A stretch of DNA of 64,000 bases. Source: an uncultured Acidobacteriaceae bacterium. Its GTDB lineage: Bacteria > Acidobacteriota > Terriglobia > Terriglobales > Acidobacteriaceae. The notes under the pieces were generated by a model. It ran no database searches and was not told the origin of the DNA. It saw nothing but the letters and a program-made list of their open reading frames with translations. The position numbers were made by a program, and so were the translations under genes. Below, in pieces: positions 37,049-45,041 of the stretch; the first letter of the stretch is position 1, and the number at the start of each line of letters is the position of its first letter. The DNA is taken from positions 62,001-126,000 of the forward strand of contig CAINJJ010000041.1 in assembly GCA_903849645.1 (NCBI GenBank), in the 5' to 3' direction.

Positions 37049-37420
37049 TCAGGCTTGAGGAGCGGGCGGGCCGCGTTTCTGATGGCTGCGTAGGAGCGAG
37101 ACCCTGTAAAGGGCCTCGGTCTGCGGGCAGCGCGCCGGGTGGCTTACCACTTCGGCGTAGTAGAGGCCCTCGGTCTCCGCCTTCGCCCTGGGAGAATGGA
37201 CCGCGCTGGCACTCGACGGGCGGCAGGGGCAGTTTTCCGCGACGGTGGTGAAGCCTCGCTGTCCATCCGCCTGGCCTGACATCCTGGCCATGTTGCAGTG
37301 GTGCTTGCCGTTTCTGCGGCAGCAGGCGGGCAGGCTGGCGTCCGCGTCGGGGACGAAGAGGGGCGCCATCAGCGTCCAACTGAAGAGCATCATCAACGAA
37401 ATGGCGATGGCCCGGCGCAT
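37049..37420 (-). CDS. small secreted Cys/His/Met-rich protein, probable metal-binding partner
   Basis: This 123-residue protein has a cleavable signal (to about residue 28, ending PDADAS) followed at once by PACCRRNGKHHCNM, giving two adjacent cysteines, two histidines, a third cysteine and a methionine within 12 residues. A CPC motif follows near residue 65. These are soft-metal ligands. The ATG at 37420 has GGGAG seven bases upstream, and a GTG one codon earlier is possible. It precedes the copper-type receptor on the same strand and is probably in one operon with it. I recognise no named family, and copper binding is inferred from residues and location. Confidence 0.7.
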   Translation of the reverse strand: MRRAIAISLMMLFSWTLMAPLFVPDADASLPACCRRNGKHHCNMARMSGQADGQRGFTTVAENCPCRPSSASAVHSPRAKAETEGLYYAEVVSHPARCPQTEALYRVSLLRSHQKRGPPAPQA

Positions 37421-37536
37421 CACGACGCTCCCAGTCTAGTCCAGCCCGGAGACCGTCTTCTGTGACGGCCGTCAGCCGTCTGGCCTTCCGCGTAGAATCA
37501 ACGCATGGGCCGCTTTCCACTGCTGCCCGCCCCTTT

Positions 37537-37797
37537 ATGTCACGCAACTTCTACATTCTGGCCGCCACGCTCGGCTTCTTCGCGCTGCTTTCGGCGGCCA
37601 TGGCTCTGGTGCCCTCCAGCTTTCAGCCTGGACTGCCCACCAACGGGTCGCTCTGGCGCACGGTTGCGCTGCTGCTGGTGCTTGGGGGGCTGGCGGCTGC
37701 GCTCATCGGCGTCATGAGCCACCTGTTTGAACAAGTGGACCGCCGCAGCGAACAGGCGCGGATCGCCGCCCGGCGCAAGCGGCGGGACGGCCGCTGA
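37537..37797 (+). CDS. small two-helix membrane protein
   Basis: This 86-residue protein has two hydrophobic helices (YILAATLGFFALLSAAMAL and VALLLVLGGLAAALIGVMS) and a highly basic C-terminal tail (RRSEQARIAARRKRRDGR). There is no known domain. It is divergent from the metal-binding protein gene and lies 73 bases upstream of queD on the same strand. The function is unknown. The start is the ATG directly before the first hydrophobic helix, with no strong ribosome site. Confidence 0.65.
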   Translation: MSRNFYILAATLGFFALLSAAMALVPSSFQPGLPTNGSLWRTVALLLVLGGLAAALIGVMSHLFEQVDRRSEQARIAARRKRRDGR

Positions 37798-37870
37798 AGT
37801 CCATCGTTCATCGCACCCGGTAAAATGGATTGAGGGGATCCGTTCCCCCAAAAGAATCGAGCCGACGCCC

Positions 37871-38248
37871 ATGTATGAAGTCACCGTGGAGGCAGGTTTT
37901 TCCTCCGGACACTACCTCCGCAACTACCGGGGCAAGTGCGAAAATCCGCACGGGCACAACTACAAGGTGCGCGTCACTCTGTGCGGCCGCGAGCTGGATG
38001 AGACCGGCCTGCTGCTCGACTTCAAGCTGCTCAAGCACGTGCTGCGCCCGGTCATCGAGCGCATCGACCACCAGATGCTCAACGACCTGGAGCCCTTCAC
38101 GGTGCTCAACCCTTCGGCCGAGAATATAGCCCGCTACTTCTACGACCAGACCAGCGAGCAGCTCAGCGAGATGACCCAGGGGCGCGTCCGCATCAAGGAC
38201 TGCACCATCTGGGAGACCGACACGACCACCGCAACCTACTACGAGTAG
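37871..38248 (+). CDS. queD: 6-carboxy-5,6,7,8-tetrahydropterin synthase
   Basis: It converts 7,8-dihydroneopterin triphosphate to carboxytetrahydropterin in queuosine and 7-deazapurine synthesis. The 125-residue protein has the zinc ligands and catalytic cysteine in FSSGHYLRNYRGKCENPHGHNYKV, and the second motif DHQMLND. The ending TIWETDTTTATYYE is typical of QueD. The ATG at 37871 gives the family-standard N-terminus (MYEVTVEAGFSSGH). No other queuosine gene is in the window. Confidence 0.93.
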   Translation: MYEVTVEAGFSSGHYLRNYRGKCENPHGHNYKVRVTLCGRELDETGLLLDFKLLKHVLRPVIERIDHQMLNDLEPFTVLNPSAENIARYFYDQTSEQLSEMTQGRVRIKDCTIWETDTTTATYYE

Positions 38249-38253
38249 CCGCG

Positions 38254-38268
38254 GCCGGCGGACTGCCG
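38254..38268. terminator. short hairpin between convergent genes
   Basis: CCGGC and GCCGG flank a 5-base loop in the 31-base gap between queD and the convergent secreted-protein gene. It is a weak candidate for a shared terminator. Confidence 0.35.
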
Positions 38269-38279
38269 GAGTTCAAGCT

Positions 38280-38930
38280 TCAGTTCATCTGGCTGGACTT
38301 GGACTGGAGGTACTTGTCGAAGGGAATCTCAAAGTAGAAGAGTTCCTTGCCGTCGGCGTCGCGCAGCTTGCGCAGGTGCAGGCGCGCCCCCTGCAGCGGG
38401 TGGTCGAGGTCCGAAACATCGTAAAACAGAAACCCCGCTCGCGTGCTGTGCGGCTCCACTACGAGGGCGCCGTACTCAAAGGTGTCGAAGTCCTGCTCGA
38501 TCTCCTTGTTGCCGGCCTTGGGCTTCAGCTTGATGGAGGGCAGGCCGCCGGGCAGCGGAATCTTCTTGCCCTCGCGCTCCTTGCGCGTCATCAGCCGCTC
38601 CACGTCTTCCGGTTCGGCGGCCTGAATCTTGTCGCCCGCCGCCGTCAGGAACAGGATCCGCGCATCGCGCAGGCTGATCGGGCGGTCTCCGTTGTTGGTC
38701 ACAATCAGCCGCACCGGCATTACGCCGTGGGCCAGGTAATCGACGCGGAAGATCGCCTCTTTCTCTTTGGTGTCGAAGGGCTCAGCGGCAATGGCGACCT
38801 TTTCGTCCTCGTGAATCTCGACGGCGGCAAAGGTGGTGGCCGGCTGCACAGGCGGCGCCAAGTGGTCAGCGGCCAGGGCCGGCAGCGCCAGCCAGAGCAG
38901 AGACAGCGGAATGGCCCGCGGGATTCTCAT
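38280..38930 (-). CDS. secreted protein of unknown function
   Basis: This 216-residue protein has a signal peptide (IPRAIPLSLLWLALPALAADH). The mature part looks beta-rich, with VDYLAHGVMPVRLIVTNNGDRPISLRDARI resembling an immunoglobulin-like or DUF-type periplasmic fold and a charged Lys-rich middle (MTRKEREGKKIPLPGG). No catalytic motif is recognised. The ATG at 38930 directly precedes the signal sequence. It is divergent from the lipid A/core operon, so an envelope role is possible but unproven. Confidence 0.7.
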   Translation of the reverse strand: MRIPRAIPLSLLWLALPALAADHLAPPVQPATTFAAVEIHEDEKVAIAAEPFDTKEKEAIFRVDYLAHGVMPVRLIVTNNGDRPISLRDARILFLTAAGDKIQAAEPEDVERLMTRKEREGKKIPLPGGLPSIKLKPKAGNKEIEQDFDTFEYGALVVEPHSTRAGFLFYDVSDLDHPLQGARLHLRKLRDADGKELFYFEIPFDKYLQSKSSQMN

Positions 38931-38986
38931 CGTGCTCGACTGTATCATTTGAGGGTTAGACCGCTGGAAAGAGCGTTCGGTTGCGC

Positions 38987-40285
38987 ATGATTCTGTTTTT
39001 CTACAACCTGCTTCTGCTGGCCGGGCTGGCGGTGACTCTGCCCTGGTGGCTGTGGCGCACCGCCACCACGCAGAAGTATCGCGAGGGGCTGCTGGAACGG
39101 CTGGGCCGCGTTCCCCAGCGGCTTCGAGGCCGGCCGGGAGTTATCTGGCTCCATGCCGTCTCGGTAGGCGAGGTGCTCGCCGTGAGCCGCCTTGTGGGCG
39201 AGCTGGACCTGGCCTTCCCCGGCTGCAAACTCATGGTCTCCACCACCACCCGCACCGGCCAGGCTCTGGCCCGGGAGCGCTTTGGAGCCGGCCGCGTCTT
39301 TTACTGCCCGCTGGACCTCCCGTGGGCCGTCCGCGCCTATCTCAATGCCCTCCAGCCGCGGCTGCTGATCCTTGCCGAGACCGAGTTCTGGCCCAACCTG
39401 CTCAGCGGCTGCTTCCGTCGCGGAATTCCTATCGCCGTGGTGAATGCGCGCATCTCCGACCGCTCCTGGCCGCGCTACCACCTTCTGCGCGGCCTCTTTG
39501 GCCCGATACTTGCCAAACTGAGCCGCGTGCTGGCGCAGACTGAGACTGATGCGGCGCGGCTCCGTGCCATCGGCTGCCTGCCAGAGCGCGTCCGGGTGGC
39601 CGGCAACCTCAAGTTCGACGTCCGAGCTGCCGGGGAGTCCGACGCCACGCGCATTCTCAAGAGCCTGGGCACGGGGGTCAGGTTCCTGGTGGCGGGCAGC
39701 ACGCTGGACGGAGAAGAAGCCGCTCTGCTGGACTCCTGGCCAGACCTGCTGCAAGCCGATCCCAACCTGATCCTCGTCCTCGCGCCGCGCCACCCGGAAC
39801 GCTTCGCGGCCGTGGCTGCCCTGCTTGAAAGCTCCGGCCTGGCCTGGGTCAGGCGGTCCGGCTGGACGACTCCAGAGCCATCCGCCTCGCCCTCTCTCCA
39901 GCCCGGCTCCGTTGTATTGGTTGACACCATCGGCGAGCTGGCCTCGGTCTACTCCCTGGCCGCCGTCGCCTTTGTGGGTGGCAGCCTGGTTCCGGCAGGG
40001 GGACACAACCCGCTCGAACCAGCTCAGTTTGGGGTGCCCATCGTCATGGGTCCGCACCTTGCCAACTTCCGCGCCATTGCCGACGACCTGCTGGCTCATG
40101 ACGCCCTCCGCATTGCCGGCCTGGGAGAGTTGACCGCGGTCTTGACTCAACTTCTCCGGGACTCCGCCGCCGCGGCAGCCCTCGGCGAACGCGCCCGGCA
40201 GGTCTTCGCCAGCCAGGCGGGCGCCACCGCCCGCTGTGTTGAAGCCATCCGCGAGCTGCTGGCTACTCAGGCTGGCCGCCCATGA
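38987..40285 (+). CDS. waaA: 3-deoxy-D-manno-octulosonic acid (Kdo) transferase
   Basis: It transfers Kdo from CMP-Kdo to lipid IVA at the inner face of the cytoplasmic membrane. The 432-residue protein has an N-terminal membrane anchor (LFFYNLLLLAGLAVTLPWWL), the GT30 N-domain (IWLHAVSVGEVLA, VSTTTRTGQALA, ETEFWPNLL) and the C-domain motif VGGSLVPAGGHNPLEPAQFGVP. A TTG two codons earlier (38981) sits better behind GGAAAGAG and may be the true start. It leads a five-gene lipid A/core operon and overlaps lpxK by four bases. Confidence 0.95.
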   Translation: MILFFYNLLLLAGLAVTLPWWLWRTATTQKYREGLLERLGRVPQRLRGRPGVIWLHAVSVGEVLAVSRLVGELDLAFPGCKLMVSTTTRTGQALARERFGAGRVFYCPLDLPWAVRAYLNALQPRLLILAETEFWPNLLSGCFRRGIPIAVVNARISDRSWPRYHLLRGLFGPILAKLSRVLAQTETDAARLRAIGCLPERVRVAGNLKFDVRAAGESDATRILKSLGTGVRFLVAGSTLDGEEAALLDSWPDLLQADPNLILVLAPRHPERFAAVAALLESSGLAWVRRSGWTTPEPSASPSLQPGSVVLVDTIGELASVYSLAAVAFVGGSLVPAGGHNPLEPAQFGVPIVMGPHLANFRAIADDLLAHDALRIAGLGELTAVLTQLLRDSAAAAALGERARQVFASQAGATARCVEAIRELLATQAGRP

Positions 40286-41322
40286 GGCGCCCACTTCTGG
40301 CTCCCTTCGTGCCGCTCTATGCCGCCGCGGTGGCCCTGCGCAATCGCCGCATTGAAAACGGATCTGAGCCAGTGCGCCGACTGGCGGCCCCGGTCGTCAG
40401 TATCGGCAACCTCTCCACCGGGGGCTCCGGCAAGACGCCCCTCGCCATCGCCGTCGCCCAGGGCCTCAGTCGCCGGGGCTTTCAGGTGGACGTGCTCTCC
40501 CGCGGCTACGGCCGCACCAGCCGCCTGGCGGCCCGGGTCCGCCTGGACGGAACCGCGGAGGAGTTTGGCGACGAGCCGCTCCTGATCGCCCGCGAGACCG
40601 GCCTTCCCGTCTACGTGGCCCGCCAGCGTTACGATGCAGGGCTGCTCGCTGAAGCCGACGCCACGTCAGACGCCGGGCAGGCCGCGGGCCCATGCGTGCA
40701 CATCCTTGACGATGGCTTCCAGCACCGGCAACTTGCCCGTGCCGTCGATATCCTGCTGCTCAGCAGCCAGGACCTGGAAGACACCCTGCTCCCCGCCGGC
40801 AACCTCCGTGAGCCGCTGCGGGCCATTGCGCGGGCCGATGTAATCGCCGTTCCCGCCGACGAACCAGAGGTCGAGCGGTACCTGCGGCAGGTCATTCCCT
40901 TCGACCGCTGCACCGAGGCGCCCCGCTTCAGTGAGCCCATCTGGCGCATCCGGCGTGTGATGCAAGTTCCAGACGTGGACGGGCCGGTCCTTGCCTTCTG
41001 CGGAATCGCCCGCCCCGGCCAGTTCTTTGCCGGTCTGCAGGCTGCCGGGCTGCGGCTAGCTGCCAGCCAGGCCTTCCCCGACCACCACCGGTACACCGCC
41101 CGCGACCTCGCCCGGCTCCTTGCCCTTGCCCACGGAAGGAATGCCTCCGCCCTTGTCACCACCCAGAAGGACCTGGTCCGGCTGGGTCCCCTGGCCGCGG
41201 ACCTTTCCGGCTCTGTGCCCCTGGTCGCCGCGGGGCTTAGCGTCGAGATCGAGGACGAAGCCGCCGCGCTCGACTGGCTTGCTGCCCGTCTCGCGCCCAT
41301 GCCGGCCCGCTCTTCGCTGTGA
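40282..41322 (+). CDS. lpxK: tetraacyldisaccharide 4'-kinase
   Basis: It phosphorylates the 4' position of the lipid A disaccharide. The 346-residue protein starts with a hydrophobic stretch (PFVPLYAAAVALRNRRI), then the Walker A motif STGGSGKTPLAIAVA, SRGYGRTS, and ILDDGFQHRQLARAVDILLL, all typical of LpxK. The C-terminal half carries GIARPGQFFAGLQAAG and FPDHHRYTARDL. The start overlaps the waaA stop (ATGA), indicating coupled translation. It lies in the normal Kdo-transferase/LpxK context. Confidence 0.95.
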   Translation: MRRPLLAPFVPLYAAAVALRNRRIENGSEPVRRLAAPVVSIGNLSTGGSGKTPLAIAVAQGLSRRGFQVDVLSRGYGRTSRLAARVRLDGTAEEFGDEPLLIARETGLPVYVARQRYDAGLLAEADATSDAGQAAGPCVHILDDGFQHRQLARAVDILLLSSQDLEDTLLPAGNLREPLRAIARADVIAVPADEPEVERYLRQVIPFDRCTEAPRFSEPIWRIRRVMQVPDVDGPVLAFCGIARPGQFFAGLQAAGLRLAASQAFPDHHRYTARDLARLLALAHGRNASALVTTQKDLVRLGPLAADLSGSVPLVAAGLSVEIEDEAAALDWLAARLAPMPARSSL

Positions 41323-41334
41323 GAAAATCCTAGT

Positions 41335-42423
41335 TTGCAAACCAGGTCCAAGATTCGGCTGCTGGTGGTGCGCCTTGGCGCCATGGGCGACATTCTTCAC
41401 GCCCTGCCCGCGGTCACCGCGCTGCGCAAGATGCACCCCGCGTGGGTGATTGACTGGGTCGTCGAGCCCAAGTGGCAGGCCTTGTTGTCCGCGGAAGGGA
41501 CCGCCGAGGGTTCCGGCCCTCTGAATGCCGCCCGCCCGGTGGTGGACCGACTCCGCTTTGCCGCCACCAAACAATGGCGCAAGGCGCCCTTCAGCTCCAA
41601 GACCCTGCATGAGATCAAGGCACTGCGAAGCTCCCTTCGCGACGCCGAGTACGACATCGTCCTGGACCTGCAGGGCTCCCTCCGCTCCGCCGTGATCGGC
41701 AGTCTCACCGGGTCCCACCGCCGCATTGGCGAGGCTGCGCCCAGGGAGGCCGCCGCCCGCTGGTTCTTCACCGAGACGGTGGTCACCACGGGGGCGCACG
41801 TCATCGAGCAGGATGTGGAACTGGCCTCGGCCATTGCCGGGGACGAACTGCAGACCCTGCGCCCGTGGCTGCCGATAGACCCGGCAGCCGAAGTTTGGGC
41901 CGATACCGTTCTGCCCCCTGGCAGCAGCGAGCCGGCAGTGCTCATCAACCCCGGCGCGGGATGGGGCGCCAAGCGCTGGCCGGTGGAGCGCTACGCCGCC
42001 GTGGCCCAGGGGCTTGTCGCGCAGGGCTGCCGCGCCGTGGTCAATGCCGGTCCCGGCGAACTTCCGCTAGCAGAGACAATCGTGCGGGCTGCCGGCGGGT
42101 CGGCGGTGGCCCTCACACCCTCGCTGGGCGAGTTGATCGCCCTCACCCGGCGCGTTTCCCTGGCCATCGCCGGAGACACCGGACCGCTGCATCTTGCCTG
42201 CGCCCTGGGACGGCCGGTGGTAGGCATTTATGGGCCCACCGACCCCAGCCGCAACGGCCCCTTCGGCGCGGCATTCAAGGTGTTGCGCAGCCCCCAGAGC
42301 CGCCGCGACCATACCCGCTACGCAACCCCCGAGGCCGGCCTGCTGACCATCAGCCCGGAGGAGGTGCTCCGGGCCGCGGGGCAACTGCTTTATCCTGAGA
42401 CGGAGCCCGAAAGCCGACCATGA
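41335..42423 (+). CDS. ADP-heptose:LPS heptosyltransferase family protein
   Basis: This is a GT9 enzyme of 362 residues that adds heptose to the lipopolysaccharide core. The N-terminus (RLLVVRLGAMGDILHALPAV) is the family signature. The C-domain has INPGAGWGAKRWPVERYA, the ADP-heptose site ITRRVSLAIAGDTGPLHLA-like segment and GIYGPTDPSRNGPFG. TTG at 41335 is the only start close enough to the signature. It follows lpxK by 12 bases. Whether it corresponds to WaaC or WaaF cannot be decided here. Confidence 0.9.
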   Translation: MQTRSKIRLLVVRLGAMGDILHALPAVTALRKMHPAWVIDWVVEPKWQALLSAEGTAEGSGPLNAARPVVDRLRFAATKQWRKAPFSSKTLHEIKALRSSLRDAEYDIVLDLQGSLRSAVIGSLTGSHRRIGEAAPREAAARWFFTETVVTTGAHVIEQDVELASAIAGDELQTLRPWLPIDPAAEVWADTVLPPGSSEPAVLINPGAGWGAKRWPVERYAAVAQGLVAQGCRAVVNAGPGELPLAETIVRAAGGSAVALTPSLGELIALTRRVSLAIAGDTGPLHLACALGRPVVGIYGPTDPSRNGPFGAAFKVLRSPQSRRDHTRYATPEAGLLTISPEEVLRAAGQLLYPETEPESRP

Positions 42424-43040
42424 CTCAACCCGCCAACCCGCCCCAGGACTGGATCGCTCGCTGGCAGCGCGTGGCCCGCCGCATCCGTGTTCCCCTGGGC
42501 TTTGTCACCGCCGCGCTCTACCTGTTTGAACTGTGGCGGCGGGCCCCGCAGCCTGCCGCCGTCGCCTGGAGCCTGGCGCTCGTCCTTCCGGGCCTCTGGC
42601 TCCGCGGCTATGCCGCCGGCTACGTCAAGAAGAACCGCGAACTCACCCAGACCGGCCCCTATGCCTACACGCGGAATCCCCTCTATCTCGGATCCATGCT
42701 CATTGCCGCCGGGTTTGCCGTCGCCCTGCTGAGCTGGCCGGTGGCTCTGGTGCTGGCCCTTGGGTTCGGCGTCATCTACGTCCCGGTCATCGCTTCGGAG
42801 GAGCGGTTCCTGCGTTCCGCGTTTTCCGGCTTTGACCAGTATTGCCAGCAAGTTCCCCGTTTGATCCCCCGCCTCACCCCGGCCCGCAATCCCGGAGAGC
42901 AGAGCGCTCCCGGCACATTCTCGTTTTCCCTTTACCTCCGCCACCGCGAGTACAATGCTTCTATAGGGGCTGCCCTGCTTTACCTCAGCCTGCTTCTTCT
43001 GCGGCCCTCCCTCGCCGCACTCGTGCGCGGACTGCACTGA
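42420..43040 (+). CDS. isoprenylcysteine carboxyl/phospholipid methyltransferase family membrane protein
   Basis: This is a 206-residue membrane protein with about five helices. The SAM-binding region TGPYAYTRNPLYLGSMLIAAGF followed by ASEERFLRSAFSGFDQYCQQVPRLIP is characteristic of the ICMT/PEMT methyltransferase superfamily. The start overlaps the heptosyltransferase stop (ATGA). The operon suggests a methylated envelope lipid or lipid A/core component as substrate, which is inference. The C-terminus carries an additional hydrophobic helix (ASIGAALLYLSLLLL). Confidence 0.87.
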   Translation: MTQPANPPQDWIARWQRVARRIRVPLGFVTAALYLFELWRRAPQPAAVAWSLALVLPGLWLRGYAAGYVKKNRELTQTGPYAYTRNPLYLGSMLIAAGFAVALLSWPVALVLALGFGVIYVPVIASEERFLRSAFSGFDQYCQQVPRLIPRLTPARNPGEQSAPGTFSFSLYLRHREYNASIGAALLYLSLLLLRPSLAALVRGLH

Positions 43041-43110
43041 GCGGTTCAAGCGCCCCGACCGTCCAATCGATCAGGAAAGATCAAGAGAGATCAAGGAGCC
43101 ACGCCCCCCG

Positions 43111-43869
43111 GTGAAGACGCGCACTTTCGCAGCATCCATCTTTTGCGCCCTTGCCCTGGCCGGTATGGCACACGGCCAGTTGGCCGCGCCTCGCGCCGGT
43201 TTCAGTTTTCCGCAAAAGCAGACCCTTACCTATTCGGTTGACTGGCGGGTCTTTCCCGCCGGCACCGCCGTTCTCCACTTTGAGTCGTCCGGAGGCTGGG
43301 AGCGGATCAGCGCGAATGCCGACACCATTGGGGCCATCAACCTGCTCTTCCACGTGAGCGACCGCTTCCAGTCCACTTTTGATCGGGAAAAGGGCTGCAC
43401 CTACGAGTTTGACAAGCAGACAGTGGAAGGCCGCCGCCAGGTCAACTCCACGCAGAAGCTGGACTATGCGCAGGGGAAGTCGATTCTGGACGAGAAGAAC
43501 CAGGTGACGGGGCAGACCAAGCACCTGGAGTCGCCCATTCCCGGCTGCGTCTCCGACCTGCTGACCGGCATGTTCTATGCCGCGTCGCAGCCTATCGAGA
43601 TCGGCAAGACCTTCGTCATTCCCGTTGTGGACGCCCTGCGCGTGGTCCCCGTGACCATGAAGGTTGAGGGCCGCGAAGAGATCAAGACGCCCCTCGGCGC
43701 CTTCAAGACCCTGCGCGTGCAGCCCACGGCCGAGGCTGGCGTGGTGAAGAATCGCGGCAACATCTGGATCTGGTACACGGATGACGAGCGCCATCTGCCC
43801 GTGCAGATGCGCGCCCGCCTCTTCTGGGGCACCATCACCTTCCGCCTCGTCGGCAACGAAAACAAGTAG
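43111..43869 (+). CDS. DUF3108 domain-containing secreted protein
   Basis: This 252-residue protein has a signal peptide (TFAASIFCALALAGMAHGQ) and a mature domain that fits the DUF3108 family (LTYSVDWRVFPAGTAVLHFE, then GAFKTLRVQPTA and IWYTDDERHLPVQMRARLFWG). The family is periplasmic or surface-associated and of unknown function. It starts with GTG at 43111, with a purine-rich AAGGAG 11 bases upstream. As last gene of the lipid A/core operon it may act in envelope assembly. Confidence 0.85.
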   Translation: MKTRTFAASIFCALALAGMAHGQLAAPRAGFSFPQKQTLTYSVDWRVFPAGTAVLHFESSGGWERISANADTIGAINLLFHVSDRFQSTFDREKGCTYEFDKQTVEGRRQVNSTQKLDYAQGKSILDEKNQVTGQTKHLESPIPGCVSDLLTGMFYAASQPIEIGKTFVIPVVDALRVVPVTMKVEGREEIKTPLGAFKTLRVQPTAEAGVVKNRGNIWIWYTDDERHLPVQMRARLFWGTITFRLVGNENK

Positions 43870-43893
43870 CGCCGGTCCCCTCGGACGTTCTTT

Positions 43894-44925
43894 TTACACC
43901 GGGGCGGGGTTGCGCTCCGTGAACTGCCTCTGGTGCCAGTAGGGGTAGATGGGCGGCTGGGCGCTGGCCTTGTCCAGCGCGGCCACCTGCCCGGCGGTCA
44001 GGCTCCAGCCCACCGCGGCCAGGTTTTGCCGCAATTGCTCTTCGTTGCGCGCTCCAAAGATGAGCGATGAGACCGTGGGCCGCGTGAGCAGCCAGTTCAG
44101 CGCCACCTGCGGAACGGTTTTGCCGGTCTCCGCGGCCACCGCGTCCAGGGCGTCCACCACGGCGTAGAGGTGCTCGTCCGCCACCTGAGGCCCGTATTCG
44201 GCGTTCTGATAGCGTAGCCGGCTCACTTCAGGCAGAGGCTGGCCGCGGCGGATCTTTCCCGTCAGCCGTCCCCAGCCCAGCGGGCTCCACACCAGCGCGC
44301 CCACCTTCTGGTCCAGCCCCAGCGGCATCAGTTCCCACTCGTATTGGCGGCAGATGAGCGAGTAGTAGACCTGGTGGGCCACATAGCGCGACCAGCCGTA
44401 TCGGTCCGACACGGCCAGCGACTTCATCAGGTGCCAGCCGGAGAAGTTGGAGCAGGCGATATAGCGCACCTTGCCCTCACGGACAAAGGTGTTCAGCGTG
44501 TCCAGCACTTCTTCTACTGGCGTCATGGCGTCAAAGCCGTGCAGGTGGTAGATGTCCACATGGTCCGTTCCCAGGCGGCGCAGGCTGGCCTCGAGCGAAC
44601 GGCGCAGGTGGTAGCGCGAGGACCCCACGTCGTTGGGCCCGTCTCCCAGCCGGAAGGTGGACTTGGTGGAGATCAGCGCCCGGTCCCGCCGGCCTTCGAG
44701 CGCCTTGCCCAGCACCATCTCCGACTCGCCGTCGGAGTAGACGTCGGCCGTGTCGAACAGGTTGACCCCGGCCTCCAGGCAGATGTCCACCATCCGCCGC
44801 GCCTCGTCAATGTTGTCGGTGGCGCCCCAGCCCTTGAAGAACTCCGAGCCTCCGCCAAACGTGCCGGCGCCAAAACTGAGAACGGGAACCTTGAGGCCGG
44901 AGCCTCCCAACAGACGATATTCCAT
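43894..44925 (-). CDS. aldo/keto reductase
   Basis: This is an NADPH-dependent oxidoreductase with a TIM barrel, 343 residues. It has the N-terminal GGSGLKVPVLSFGAGTFGG, the catalytic-site NLFDTADVYSDGESE (Asp, Tyr) with K in ALISTKSTF, and HVDIYHLHGFD. This is the general voltage-channel-beta/YajO-like subgroup. The ATG at 44925 gives the family N-terminus. A longer reading to 45072 runs into the GH13 gene. It follows the GH13 gene on the same strand by 116 bases. The substrate is unknown. Confidence 0.92.
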   Translation of the reverse strand: MEYRLLGGSGLKVPVLSFGAGTFGGGSEFFKGWGATDNIDEARRMVDICLEAGVNLFDTADVYSDGESEMVLGKALEGRRDRALISTKSTFRLGDGPNDVGSSRYHLRRSLEASLRRLGTDHVDIYHLHGFDAMTPVEEVLDTLNTFVREGKVRYIACSNFSGWHLMKSLAVSDRYGWSRYVAHQVYYSLICRQYEWELMPLGLDQKVGALVWSPLGWGRLTGKIRRGQPLPEVSRLRYQNAEYGPQVADEHLYAVVDALDAVAAETGKTVPQVALNWLLTRPTVSSLIFGARNEEQLRQNLAAVGWSLTAGQVAALDKASAQPPIYPYWHQRQFTERNPAPV

Positions 44926-45041
44926 GCCGTTTGGATGCGGCGGACGGCGGGAGGATGCAGGGCGAGGGAGCACGGGGGGGGCGGCGAGAGTGTTACTGCG
45001 GGTGAAATGCCGCGGCCGATCGTGTATTTTCCATGCCGAAA

